From assembly GCA_018060185.1 (NCBI GenBank), contig JAGOWQ010000019.1, forward strand, positions 1 to 34,827: DNA of 34,827 nucleotides, written 5' to 3'. Positions 1-7,810 of this stretch are shown one piece after another; positions within the stretch are counted from its first letter, which is position 1, and each line of letters begins with the position of its first letter. The stretch comes from Leptotrichiaceae bacterium. GTDB lineage: Bacteria; Fusobacteriota; Fusobacteriia; Fusobacteriales; Leptotrichiaceae. The notes below the pieces were generated by a model. It saw only the letters and a program-made list of their open reading frames with translations. It had not been told where the DNA came from and did not search any database. The translations under genes and the position numbers were made by a program.

Positions 1-1490
1 GTCATTCCTGACAAATAGTCTGTGACAAGAAGTAATCTCAAATATAATCTATAACTATAATTTATTTTTTCAAACTCTTCATCTGATAGTTCTTTTTTTT
101 CAAGATTTTTTGTAAATAAATTACTATAATATTTATATATATGACTTTGATTTTCAGATAAAATTGCTATATATTTTTTATCTATTCCTGTTAATTCGTT
201 CTCATACTGGGTATCCCAATATAGTACAGAATTCACAAAATTATCTAAAAAATAATTTATTATATTATTTGCAGTTATTTCCATTTTTGATATAGTCTTT
301 GAACTAAAAATTTCTTTAAAAGCAATCTTTTTTAGTGTCTTTATAAGTTTTTCACTTTCTGTATTTTCAAATAAATCTGTTTCAAACTCACCATTCATTA
401 TATGCTCATAATTTTTTATAAATGCTTTTACTACATTTCTTATAAACATACCCTGAATAGAAACTATCCATCTTTGGGTTGCATACAAGTCAGGACTATC
501 GTACCCTTTTTCTTCTGCATGTTCTTTATATTCTAGTAACTTATTAGCTATTTTATCTCCGTCTTCTACTTCTTTTTTTATAGTTTTTATTAATTTTTCA
601 AAATTTATAAAACCTTTTTTCATTCCATCTTCAATATCAGCAGTACAATAAGCAATATCATCTGCAGCTTCTAAAATAAAAGTAAGAGGATGTCTATATA
701 CCACGTCTTTTTCTTTATCATAAGTTCCTGTACTTTTAACAATTTCTTTAAAAAGTTCTTCTTCAGATAGATAATAGCCCATTTTTTTATCTTTTATATT
801 ATTACTTTTTCTATTTATATTTAGAGAATTGACAGGATATTTTATCAATGTGTTAAGTAATGCATAAGTAAGATTCATTCCATTTTCATCTACTAGAAAA
901 TGTAGTTTTGACACAACTCTTATTGCTTGAGCATTTCCTTCAAAAAATAAAAAATCATTTTTCATTTGTTCATTTAGTATCTCACCTATTTTTTTCAAAT
1001 TACCTTTTTCATCTTTTATTTCTTTTTTTTCCAAATTATTATAAAACCAATCTCTTATTGTATCTTCTCCAAAATGTCCAAAAGGTGTATTTCCAATATC
1101 ATGTAATAGACCCGCACTAGCAAGAATATTTGTTATTGATATTCCATCTGAAACGCTAAATTCTTCATCTAATTCATTTTTTATTATTTCATTTGCTATG
1201 GATTGAGCAAGAGACTTTCCAAAAGAAGAAACTTCAATAGAATGAGTAAGTCTAGTTCTTATAAAATCGTTTTTTTCTAAAGGAAATACTTGTGTTTTAT
1301 CTTGTAATCTTCTAAAAGAAGGACTACTTAAAACGCGATGATAATCTCTCTCAAAATCACTTCTTAAATCCATATGAACATAATTATTTTTATTGTCATT
1401 TTCAATATCTGGTATCTTTTTTTTACTACTTCTATCCCTTTGACTAGACGTTGAAAGTAAATCTTTCCAGTTCATTTTATATTTTCCCAT
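1..1490 (-). CDS. dgt: Deoxyguanosinetriphosphate triphosphohydrolase (dGTPase), 3' end cut by window edge
   Basis: Cytosolic enzyme that hydrolyses dGTP to deoxyguanosine and triphosphate. The frame is open from ATG 1490 to the left edge, about 496 codons with no stop; E. coli Dgt is about 505 residues, so only a few codons should be missing. Visible HD-superfamily marks are RTRLTHS (H83), LLHDIGNTPFGHFGE with H130-D131, and DDIAYCTADIEDG near base 670. The last visible residues, TDYLSGM, match the family's C-terminal motif. ATG 1490 follows GAGGAG four bases upstream; a second ATG at 1475 (MNWKDLL) has no good ribosome site. A TATAAT lies at 1574-1579 on this strand without a convincing -35. 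The gene follows yggT on the same strand after 143 bases. Identity is near certain from motif order. Confidence 0.95.
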   Translation of the reverse strand, partial: MGKYKMNWKDLLSTSSQRDRSSKKKIPDIENDNKNNYVHMDLRSDFERDYHRVLSSPSFRRLQDKTQVFPLEKNDFIRTRLTHSIEVSSFGKSLAQSIANEIIKNELDEEFSVSDGISITNILASAGLLHDIGNTPFGHFGEDTIRDWFYNNLEKKEIKDEKGNLKKIGEILNEQMKNDFLFFEGNAQAIRVVSKLHFLVDENGMNLTYALLNTLIKYPVNSLNINRKSNNIKDKKMGYYLSEEELFKEIVKSTGTYDKEKDVVYRHPLTFILEAADDIAYCTADIEDGMKKGFINFEKLIKTIKKEVEDGDKIANKLLEYKEHAEEKGYDSPDLYATQRWIVSIQGMFIRNVVKAFIKNYEHIMNGEFETDLFENTESEKLIKTLKKIAFKEIFSSKTISKMEITANNIINYFLDNFVNSVLYWDTQYENELTGIDKKYIAILSENQSHIYKYYSNLFTKNLEKKELSDEEFEKINYSYRLYLRLLLVTDYLSGM

Positions 1491-1633
1491 TTTACTCCTC
1501 ATTTTAAAAAATATATTTAATTTTAAAAACTCCCTTTCACTATTATTTATAAAATCAATAAAAATTCCATTAAATTATAGTTTATGGGAGTTAATAGACT
1601 TACAGCTTAATGGTAAAGTTCTATTTTAATATT

Positions 1634-1888
1634 TTAAAGATAAGCTATTTCTGAAATAATTCTTGTTATTAAATTTAAAACCATAAAAGCAATTATAGGC
1701 GAAATATCAAGTCTTAAATTACCTATTGGAATAATAATTCTAAATAAATTCAAAAACGGATCTGTCACCTTTCTTACTGCGTTGAATATAGGTGAAACTC
1801 TCATTGGATCTAGCCATGATCCTAAAATAGAAACTAATATAAGTGTCGAATATATTCTTATTATTCTAAATATTATGTTTAATATCAT
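1634..1888 (-). CDS. YggT family small membrane protein
   Basis: An 84-residue protein with a hydrophobic helix at each end and the family signature between them (TDPFLNLFRIIIP followed by LDISPIIAF). YggT proteins are small inner-membrane proteins often found near cell-division or cell-envelope genes; their biochemical role is unclear. The ATG at 1888 is preceded by AGGAGG about seven bases upstream. It starts 19 bases after pgsA stops and is the third gene of the pnp-pgsA-yggT run. Length is normal for a single-repeat YggT. Confidence 0.85.
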   Translation of the reverse strand: MILNIIFRIIRIYSTLILVSILGSWLDPMRVSPIFNAVRKVTDPFLNLFRIIIPIGNLRLDISPIIAFMVLNLITRIISEIAYL

Positions 1889-1907
1889 TAAAACCTCCTA
1901 ATCAATC

Positions 1908-2456
1908 TTACTTTTTCAGTATTTCTTTTGACTTCATCATATATTCAGCTCCTGATAGTATAGTCAAAATAAGTGGTATTAACATTAAAATGTTATTTAT
2001 CATCATACTTAAAGGAAATAATATTATTATTGATAAGGTAACAAATTGTGTCGCTGTTTTTAACTTACCTAAATTTTCTGCATGTATTATAGAATTACCT
2101 TCTGAGGCAACTATTGCTCTAAGCCCAGTTATTAGTAATTCCCTAAATATTATTATTAAAACTATCCACAAACTAATTTTTTCATATTTAGTCAATACAA
2201 CTAAAGCTGATATTACTATAAGTTTATCTGCTAAAGGATCTAGTAACTTACCTAAATTAGTTACTAGATTATATTTTCTCGCTATCTGACCATCATAATA
2301 ATCTGTTATTGCCGCTCCTACAAATATAATAGTTGCTAATATTCTTAGTGTTACTTCAAGTGGCATATTACCACTATTCAAAGCTATCCCCAATATAATT
2401 ACAAAAGGAATAACTAAAATAATTCTTAAAACTGCAAGTTTATTAGGTAAATTCAT
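1908..2456 (-). CDS. pgsA: CDP-diacylglycerol--glycerol-3-phosphate 3-phosphatidyltransferase
   Basis: Integral membrane enzyme that makes phosphatidylglycerol-phosphate from CDP-diacylglycerol and glycerol-3-phosphate, the committed step to phosphatidylglycerol and cardiolipin. The CDP-alcohol phosphatidyltransferase motif D-x2-DG-x2-AR-x8-G-x3-D-x3-D is complete at residues 52-77 (D52, D55, G56, A59, R60, G69, D73, D77). Several hydrophobic segments fill the rest of its 182 residues, the usual length. It starts two bases after the pnp stop, with its ribosome site (GAGGAAGG) inside the end of pnp, so the two are probably translationally coupled. Confidence 0.95.
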   Translation of the reverse strand: MNLPNKLAVLRIILVIPFVIILGIALNSGNMPLEVTLRILATIIFVGAAITDYYDGQIARKYNLVTNLGKLLDPLADKLIVISALVVLTKYEKISLWIVLIIIFRELLITGLRAIVASEGNSIIHAENLGKLKTATQFVTLSIIILFPLSMMINNILMLIPLILTILSGAEYMMKSKEILKK

Positions 2457-2458
2457 TT

Positions 2459-4585
2459 TTAAACACCTTCCTCTTTATTTTCTTTTGGTATTAATGCTTT
2501 TATACTTAAATTAAACTTATTTTCATCTTCTAATGTTATAACTTTTACTTTTACTATTTGACCTTCTTTTAAAACATCTTCTACTTTAGCTACTCTTTGA
2601 TTGCTAATTTCGGAAATATGTAATAATCCTTCTTTTCCTGGCAACACTTCAACAAAAGCTCCAAACTTCGTAAGTTTTGTTACCTTTCCATCATAAATTT
2701 CATTTAATTCTACTGATTTTGTCTGAGCTTTCACTAATTCAATGGCTTTTTTCATCATTTCGGGCTCTCTTCCAAATATTGCTACACTTCCGTCATCTTC
2801 TATGTCTATAGAAACTCCAGTTTCTTCAATTATAGACCTTATCATTTTACCTCCAGGTCCTATTAATCCAGCTATTTTAGAAGGATCTATTTTTATCAAT
2901 TCTATTTTAGGTGCGTTTTCAGCTACTTCAGGTCTTGGTTCTTTTATAACCGATTCCATTTTATCCATTATAGACATTCTTCCTTCTAAAGCTTGCTTTA
3001 ACGCTATATCCATTATTTCTCTCGTTATACCTTCTATTTTTATATCCATTTGAATAGCAGTTATACCTTTTCTTGTTCCTGCAACCTTAAAATCCATATC
3101 TCCTAAATGATCTTCTAACCCTTGAATATCAGTTAGTACTGTGAAAGTATCCCCTTCTTTTACAAGACCCATTGCTATTCCTGCAACAGTGGATTTTATA
3201 GGAACTCCTGCTGCCATAAGGGCAAGCGAACCACCACAAATACTTGCTTGAGAAGAAGAACCATTTGATTCTGTAATTTCTGAAACAAGTCTTATAGTAT
3301 AAGGAAAATCTTCCTCTTTTGGCATTACATATTTTAATGCTCTCTCTGCTAAATTTCCATGTCCTAATTCTCTTCTTCCAGGACCTCTCATAAATCCTGC
3401 TTCACCCACTGAATAAGGTGGAAAATTATAATGTAAAAAGAATTTTTTTCTAGTTTCATCTTCCATTCCATCCACTATCTGTTCATCAGTTTTACTTCCA
3501 AGAGTAGCTACCACTAATGCTTGCGTTTCTCCTCTAGTAAATAGTGCAGAACCATGAGGAATCGGCAATAAATCTACTTCTACTTCAATAGGTCTTATTT
3601 CTGTCGTAGTTCTACCATCGGTTCTATATTTTTTATATAAAATTGCATCTCTTACAACTTTTTTTTCTATACCATGATAATAATTTTTGAAATCTTTTTC
3701 TATTTCTCCAGAAAGTTCTCTTCCGTCCTCTTCAAATTTTCCAATAAATTTTTCAAACAATTCTAATTTTAAAGCATCTATTGCTTCATATTTTTCAAGC
3801 TTTCCTTGGGTCATTATAGCTACTTCTAATCTATCTCTGTAGCTATCTAAAAATTCTTTAACTTCTAAATCAACTTCTCTCTTATCAAATTTATATTTTG
3901 ATACTTCAAACTGATTTAAAAATCTATCTTGCTCATAACATATTTCTTTTATTCTTTCATGACCAAATATTATAGCTTCAAGCATAATATCTTCTGACAC
4001 TTCTTTCGCTCCTGCTTCAACCATAGTTACTGCATCTTTAGTTCCCGCTACAGATAAATATACTTCTGACACTTCTAGCTGTTCCGTAGTCGGATTTAAT
4101 ATATATTGCCCATCAATATACCCTACTGTTACTCCTGCAACTGTTCCTGCAAACGGAATATCAGATAATCCTAATGCGGCAGAAACTCCTATTGTTGCCA
4201 AATTTTCTGGTTGATTTATTTCATCATATGAAACCACAGTTATTACTATATGTACTGCATTTAGAAATCCTTCTGGAAATAAAGGTCTTATTGGTCTATC
4301 TACTAGTCTTGAAATTAAAACTTCATCTGTAGAAGGTTTTGATTCCCTTTTTATAAATCCTCCAGGAAACTTTCCTGAAGCATAAAATTTTTCAATGTAA
4401 TCTACTGTTAATGGAAAAAAATCTTGACCTTCTTTTACATCTTTACTTCTAGTAGCTGTAACTAATAACACTGTTCCTCCACATTGAACTACAACAGAAC
4501 CACCAGCCTGTCTAGCTATTTTCCCAGTACTGATTTTTACTTTTTGGTCTCCCAAATTAAAACCATAAATCTTTTCTTCAAACAT
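2459..4585 (-). CDS. pnp: Polyribonucleotide nucleotidyltransferase (PNPase)
   Basis: Phosphorolytic 3'-5' exoribonuclease of the RNA decay machinery, 708 residues, the usual full length. Domain order is RNase PH core 1, an all-alpha linker, RNase PH core 2 ([11 protein letters not shown], and the catalytic-site segment ending MDIKIEG), a KH domain with the GPGG loop at residues 576-579, and an S1 domain from about residue 629 to 697 ([19 protein letters not shown]). ATG 4585 has AGGAGGA just upstream. It heads the pnp-pgsA-yggT run and has its own near-consensus promoter at 4748-4776, leaving a leader of about 155 bases. Confidence 0.98.
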   Translation of the reverse strand: MFEEKIYGFNLGDQKVKISTGKIARQAGGSVVVQCGGTVLLVTATRSKDVKEGQDFFPLTVDYIEKFYASGKFPGGFIKRESKPSTDEVLISRLVDRPIRPLFPEGFLNAVHIVITVVSYDEINQPENLATIGVSAALGLSDIPFAGTVAGVTVGYIDGQYILNPTTEQLEVSEVYLSVAGTKDAVTMVEAGAKEVSEDIMLEAIIFGHERIKEICYEQDRFLNQFEVSKYKFDKREVDLEVKEFLDSYRDRLEVAIMTQGKLEKYEAIDALKLELFEKFIGKFEEDGRELSGEIEKDFKNYYHGIEKKVVRDAILYKKYRTDGRTTTEIRPIEVEVDLLPIPHGSALFTRGETQALVVATLGSKTDEQIVDGMEDETRKKFFLHYNFPPYSVGEAGFMRGPGRRELGHGNLAERALKYVMPKEEDFPYTIRLVSEITESNGSSSQASICGGSLALMAAGVPIKSTVAGIAMGLVKEGDTFTVLTDIQGLEDHLGDMDFKVAGTRKGITAIQMDIKIEGITREIMDIALKQALEGRMSIMDKMESVIKEPRPEVAENAPKIELIKIDPSKIAGLIGPGGKMIRSIIEETGVSIDIEDDGSVAIFGREPEMMKKAIELVKAQTKSVELNEIYDGKVTKLTKFGAFVEVLPGKEGLLHISEISNQRVAKVEDVLKEGQIVKVKVITLEDENKFNLSIKALIPKENKEEGV

Positions 4586-4747
4586 TTAATTCCTCCTAAA
4601 TTATTTTTCAAGTTTAAGAAGGGAGCAAATAATAGTAAAAACTTATATTTATTTTTTAATTAATTTTTACTTATTAATACATTAAATAACATAAAAATAA
4701 AAATTTTTACAATTACTTACTCTATTACATCTTCTTAAATTTTATAA

Positions 4748-4776
4748 ATTATACCATTTTTGTGACTTTTTGACAA
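4748..4776 (-). promoter_or_regulatory. Promoter for pnp operon
   Basis: On the minus strand, TTGTCA (4771-4776), a 17-base spacer and TATAAT (4748-4753): five of six and six of six matches to the housekeeping sigma-70 consensus at ideal spacing. Transcription would start near 4741. Confidence 0.75.
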
Positions 4777-4824
4777 TATATTATTAATATTTTAATTTAT
4801 TGTAAAATTTGAACTATTTTTTTC

Positions 4825-4853
4825 TTGAAATAATCTTAAATCAATTGTATAAT
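4825..4853 (+). promoter_or_regulatory. Promoter for ttcA-type gene
   Basis: TTGAAA (4825-4830), 17 bases, TATAAT (4848-4853). Start of transcription is expected near 4860, giving a leader of about 42 bases with GAGGAG at 4885-4890 as ribosome site. Confidence 0.75.
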
Positions 4854-4901
4854 GAAATCAAAATCACTATTTAATTAAAAAATTGAGGAGCCTCGTTAAA
4901 A

Positions 4902-5810
4902 ATGAATAATTTTAAAATTAATAATCAAAATGATACAAAAAAAGAAAACACTATTGGAAATGCATACTGTCCCTATATTTTACCTTCAGTACATTTGAAA
5001 CCATTAAATGAAATCGAGAGAAGCATACAAAAAAAATATCGTTCTGAATTATGGTCTCCTTTTATTAAAGCTTTAAAAGAATTTGAAATGGTAAAAGATG
5101 GAGATAAAATTGCTGTTGCTATATCTGGCGGAAAAGACAGTTTACTTTTATCAAAACTTTTTCAAGAATTGAAAAGGGCGAGCAAAACAAATTTTGAAAT
5201 TGTTTTTATTTCTATGAATCCTGGATTTAATAGCATAAATTTAAAAAATTTACAAAATAATTTAGAATATCTAGGAATTAATTGTGAAATATATGACGAT
5301 AATATATTTGAAATTGCAGAGCAAATTTCAAAGGATTATCCTTGCTACATGTGTGCTAAAATGCGTCGTGGAAGTCTTTACTCAAAGGCTACTTCTCTAA
5401 AATGTAACAAATTAGCTTTAGGACATCACTTTGATGACGTAGTTGAAACTACTCTTATGAGTATGTTTTATATGGGAAAATTTGAAACAATGTTACCAAA
5501 ATTAAAGTCTGATAATTTTGATATTGAACTTATTAGACCTTTGTTTTACGTAGAAGAAAAATCTATTATCAAATGGGTTAAAAACAATGGAATTTCACCA
5601 ATGAATTGTGGATGCACAATCGCCGCAGGAAAAACTTCTAGTAAAAGAAGAGAGACAAAAGATTTACTTACTGAACTTGTAAAAAATAATCCTGACATAA
5701 AAAAACGTATTATTCAATCTACTCAAAATGTAAACTTAGAAAAAATATTAGGATGGAAAACATCTGAGGGAAAATTTTCATATCTAGATGATTTTAATAA
5801 TATTATATAG
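4902..5810 (+). CDS. ttcA: TtcA-family tRNA 2-thiocytidine biosynthesis protein
   Basis: PP-loop ATPase of the TtcA/TilS class, 302 residues. The ATP-binding loop SGGKDS is at residues 75-80. C148 and C151 (CYMC, followed by AKMRRG) and a cysteine near C236 fit the three-cysteine set that holds the iron-sulfur cluster in TtcA, which thiolates C32 of certain tRNAs. The block LALGHHFDDVVETTLMSMFY is also family-typical. A leader of about 65 residues precedes the PP-loop. The gene is monocistronic with its own promoter. Paralogues with the same fold exist and the tRNA target is not readable from sequence, so the family is firm and the exact substrate less so. Confidence 0.8.
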   Translation: MNNFKINNQNDTKKENTIGNAYCPYILPSVHLKPLNEIERSIQKKYRSELWSPFIKALKEFEMVKDGDKIAVAISGGKDSLLLSKLFQELKRASKTNFEIVFISMNPGFNSINLKNLQNNLEYLGINCEIYDDNIFEIAEQISKDYPCYMCAKMRRGSLYSKATSLKCNKLALGHHFDDVVETTLMSMFYMGKFETMLPKLKSDNFDIELIRPLFYVEEKSIIKWVKNNGISPMNCGCTIAAGKTSSKRRETKDLLTELVKNNPDIKKRIIQSTQNVNLEKILGWKTSEGKFSYLDDFNNII

Positions 5811-5817
5811 CTGTTAA

Positions 5818-5842
5818 ATAATATTAAAAAAACTAATATTAT
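5818..5842. terminator. Weak AT-only hairpin between convergent genes
   Basis: ATAATATTA (5818-5826), loop AAAAAAC, TAATATTAT (5834-5842), eight bases after the ttcA-type stop. It could act in both directions for ttcA and the decayed Rrf2 gene. The stem has no G-C pair, so support is weak. Confidence 0.35.
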
Positions 5843-5843
5843 A

Positions 5844-6342
5844 TTATACTATTTTATTTTTTATTAACGTACCATTTTCAATTGCTTCTCTCTTACTATA
5901 TGATAATTTATTATAAACATTATCATATAGCCATTTTAATGATTTTTCCTTTGTGAATCCCTCATTTTATTTTCTGCTTCTATCATTACAGTTTTTATTA
6001 TACAGTCACAACTAAAACTTTCAATGTCTTCTTCTGCATTTAGTATGTTTCTTCTGCTCACTTCATTAAATTGAAAAGGATAGAATTTACATTCAATAGC
6101 TTCTATTATATCCCAAAATGATATATCTTTTGGACCTTATCTAATCTGTATCCCCCTTTTACTCCTGGAACGGAATTTAAAATATTACTTTTATTTAATT
6201 TAGTAAATATTTTAGATAAATATGTTTCAGATATATTATGTAAATTTGATAATGCTTTTATGCCTATAGTTTGACTTTCTTTCATATTAATCATATAAAA
6301 TAATGAATGCAGTGCATATTCTACTCCAACGGAATATTTCAT
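5844..6342 (-). pseudogene. Rrf2-family transcription regulator, frameshifted
   Basis: Reads from ATG 6342 as an Rrf2 winged-helix regulator (MKYSVGVEYALHSL..., then a recognition-helix-like SETYLSKIFTKL and wing VKGGYRL). The frame breaks near 6128 in a short A run on the coding strand: it ends after YHFGI, while the next frame continues sensibly as DISFWDIIEAIE and a cysteine-containing segment (SCDC). A second shift near 5960 moves the frame to a typical Rrf2 tail (KSLKWLYDNVYNKL) ending with TAA at 5844-5846. Each shift is explained by one missing base. Joined, the product would be about 165 residues, close to normal. An upstream in-frame ATG at 6375 adds an unusual 11-residue lysine-rich lead. 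The gene is divergent from a decayed FMN-binding gene that it probably once controlled. Confidence 0.8.
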
Positions 6343-6382
6343 TATAAAGATACTCTTTTTTTCTTTTTTTGTCAAATTATAC

Positions 6383-6411
6383 TTGGCTATTTCAAAAACA
6401 AATCATATTAT
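6383..6411 (+). promoter_or_regulatory. Relict promoter for the FMN-binding pseudogene
   Basis: TTGGCT (6383-6388), 17 bases, TATTAT (6406-6411), followed by a good ribosome site (AGGAGGT, 6442-6448) and ATG 6453. It lies in the shared region between the two divergent decayed genes. Confidence 0.5.
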
Positions 6412-6452
6412 AGATATAGAGTGTCTTTAATACATTTAATTAGGAGGTAGAA

Positions 6453-6814
6453 ATGAAAACTATTTTTAACGAAAAATTTATGGAAATTTTATAGCACGAA
6501 GGAGCTGTATCTGTTGTAACTTTGTCAGAAATAGGTGTCAATGTATCTAATACTTGGAATAGTTATTTAAGAATTCCAAGAGATGGAAAATTATTAATTC
6601 CTGCTTCTGGAATGAAAAAAACTGATAAAAATGTTGAATTAACGTTGAGTAAAAAAAATGTGAGAGGTCTTTGGGGAATGGGATCTAGTTTTTATTGGAA
6701 GGAAAGGCTTCTTTCATATATGAAGGAGAAGAATTTGAAATGATGAAAAATCTATTTTATTTTATGACACGAGTTTTAGAGATTAATGTAAAAAAAATTA
6801 TTCAAACTTTGTAA
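6453..6814 (+). pseudogene. FMN-binding (pyridoxamine 5'-phosphate oxidase fold) protein, decayed
   Basis: Starts MKTIFNEKFMEIL from ATG 6453 after a perfect AGGAGGT, then meets TAG at 6492-6494 (codon 14; a GAG to TAG change would explain it). The same frame continues with the split-barrel flavin-binding pattern NTWNSYLRIP, LLIPASGMKKT and GLWGMGS. A one-base loss in the T run near 6693 then throws the rest out of frame. Reading on with one T restored gives FLLEGKASFIYEGEEFEMM and the tail FMTRVLEINVKKIIQTL, ending with TAA at 6812-6814. A few codons may also be missing after NVEL. At least two independent lesions argue for a true pseudogene rather than one sequencing error. Confidence 0.82.
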
Positions 6815-6816
6815 TA

Positions 6817-6853
6817 AAAAATATCCAACTACCATATGTAATTGGATATTTTT
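6817..6853. terminator. Bidirectional rho-independent terminator
   Basis: Perfect 12-base inverted repeat AAAAATATCCAA (6817-6828) and TTGGATATTTTT (6842-6853) with a 13-base loop. It lies between the convergent FMN-binding pseudogene and hchA and has T runs on both strands. Confidence 0.8.
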
Positions 6854-6854
6854 A

Positions 6855-7721
6855 TTATAGTACTACTTTTAATAGTTCTTCAGCTGCCAGTATACCTAAG
6901 TTATTTGCTGCTAGAGGACTATCCCCCGTTAACAGTTTTCTGTCATTGTGAACCTGTCCTGTTATGCCTTCATTTATAATTTTAACTCCCAAATTTTCTA
7001 ATCTTTCTGCTAATAACCACTTCAATTTTCCTGGCATATATCCTATTTCTTGGTTGGCACCCTCATCTAAAGAATCTGGAAATACTACCATTTCATATCC
7101 TTTAAATAAAAAATCTTTTTTATCTTCATCTATTGATCCAGCAAGTAATGCTGCTGGTCCATGGCAAAGAGTTATTATATGTTTATTCTTTTTAACTGCC
7201 CATGTCAATAATTTTTTTATATCATTACTTTCTGGTAAATTAGCCAATGCACCATGTCCCCCAGGAAAAAAAACTGCTATATAAGGTGAATCCTCATTAT
7301 TTATATTGAATAATACATCACTTAATTTAAGTGGTTTTTCAAATTTTTCTAAATATTTCTCGTAAATATCCATAACAACTTTATCCTCTTCTGGCATAGC
7401 CCACATTTCAAGCTTAACAGAATTTCCAGATAATGTTGAAACTTCTATTTCAAAACCTGCATAATGCATATGAAGCATTGGAAGTAATGTTTCTACCGGA
7501 TGATTTCCAGTTGAAAATATCTTTCCATTTTTCATTTTAACATACCTCTCGTCTGATGCCACCATTAGTACCTTATATTTTTTACCAATATATGGTTTTT
7601 CAAATTTAAATCCATTAAAATCTGTCACTTTACTAGTATAGAGACTTAATGAATATTCAGATGGGAAATACGCATTATTCTCAGCTTTATCTCTTACAGG
7701 TTCTTTACTTAATTCTAACAT
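6855..7721 (-). CDS. hchA: Hsp31-type protein deglycase / glyoxalase III
   Basis: Class I glutamine-amidotransferase-like (DJ-1/PfpI) enzyme, 288 residues, collinear with E. coli Hsp31 from the first residues ([17 protein letters not shown]) to the end ([17 protein letters not shown]). It detoxifies methylglyoxal and has been described as a holding chaperone and protein deglycase. The nucleophile elbow is TLCHGPAA with C186 and H187, and D216 (FPDSLDE) completes the expected triad. [10 protein letters not shown] at about residues 72-81 forms part of the metal site. Ribosome site GAGGAG precedes ATG 7721. It is a single gene closed by the hairpin at 6817-6853. Confidence 0.93.
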   Translation of the reverse strand: MLELSKEPVRDKAENNAYFPSEYSLSLYTSKVTDFNGFKFEKPYIGKKYKVLMVASDERYVKMKNGKIFSTGNHPVETLLPMLHMHYAGFEIEVSTLSGNSVKLEMWAMPEEDKVVMDIYEKYLEKFEKPLKLSDVLFNINNEDSPYIAVFFPGGHGALANLPESNDIKKLLTWAVKKNKHIITLCHGPAALLAGSIDEDKKDFLFKGYEMVVFPDSLDEGANQEIGYMPGKLKWLLAERLENLGVKIINEGITGQVHNDRKLLTGDSPLAANNLGILAAEELLKVVL

Positions 7722-7810
7722 TTTTAAAATCTCCTCTTTTATTAAAATATTTGCTTACACATACAACTAGATGCAGTTTATAATATTTTTTATATTTTGT
7801 CAATATTATC

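Larger units (their letters stand above)
4586..4901. other. Divergent spacer between pnp and ttcA
   Basis: A 316-base non-coding stretch holding two back-to-back promoters (listed separately) and the pnp leader. Within the leader, nine bases at 4731-4739 (CTTCTTAAA) are complementary to 4613-4621 (TTTAAGAAG). I see no riboswitch-like conserved block and no small gene. Confidence 0.6.

Noticed and set aside
1598..1622. A tRNA D-arm-like string (AGCTTAATGGTAAAGTT) between dgt and yggT.
   Set aside because: No acceptor, anticodon or T-arm partners surround it; the following bases are the end of yggT. Probably chance or a relic too small to call.
7385..7400. In hchA the residue after WAMP is glutamate, where I recall a histidine metal ligand in E. 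coli Hsp31.
   Set aside because: As I recall, the Staphylococcus protein also lacks this histidine, so it seems to be ordinary family variation; I could not verify ligand numbering.
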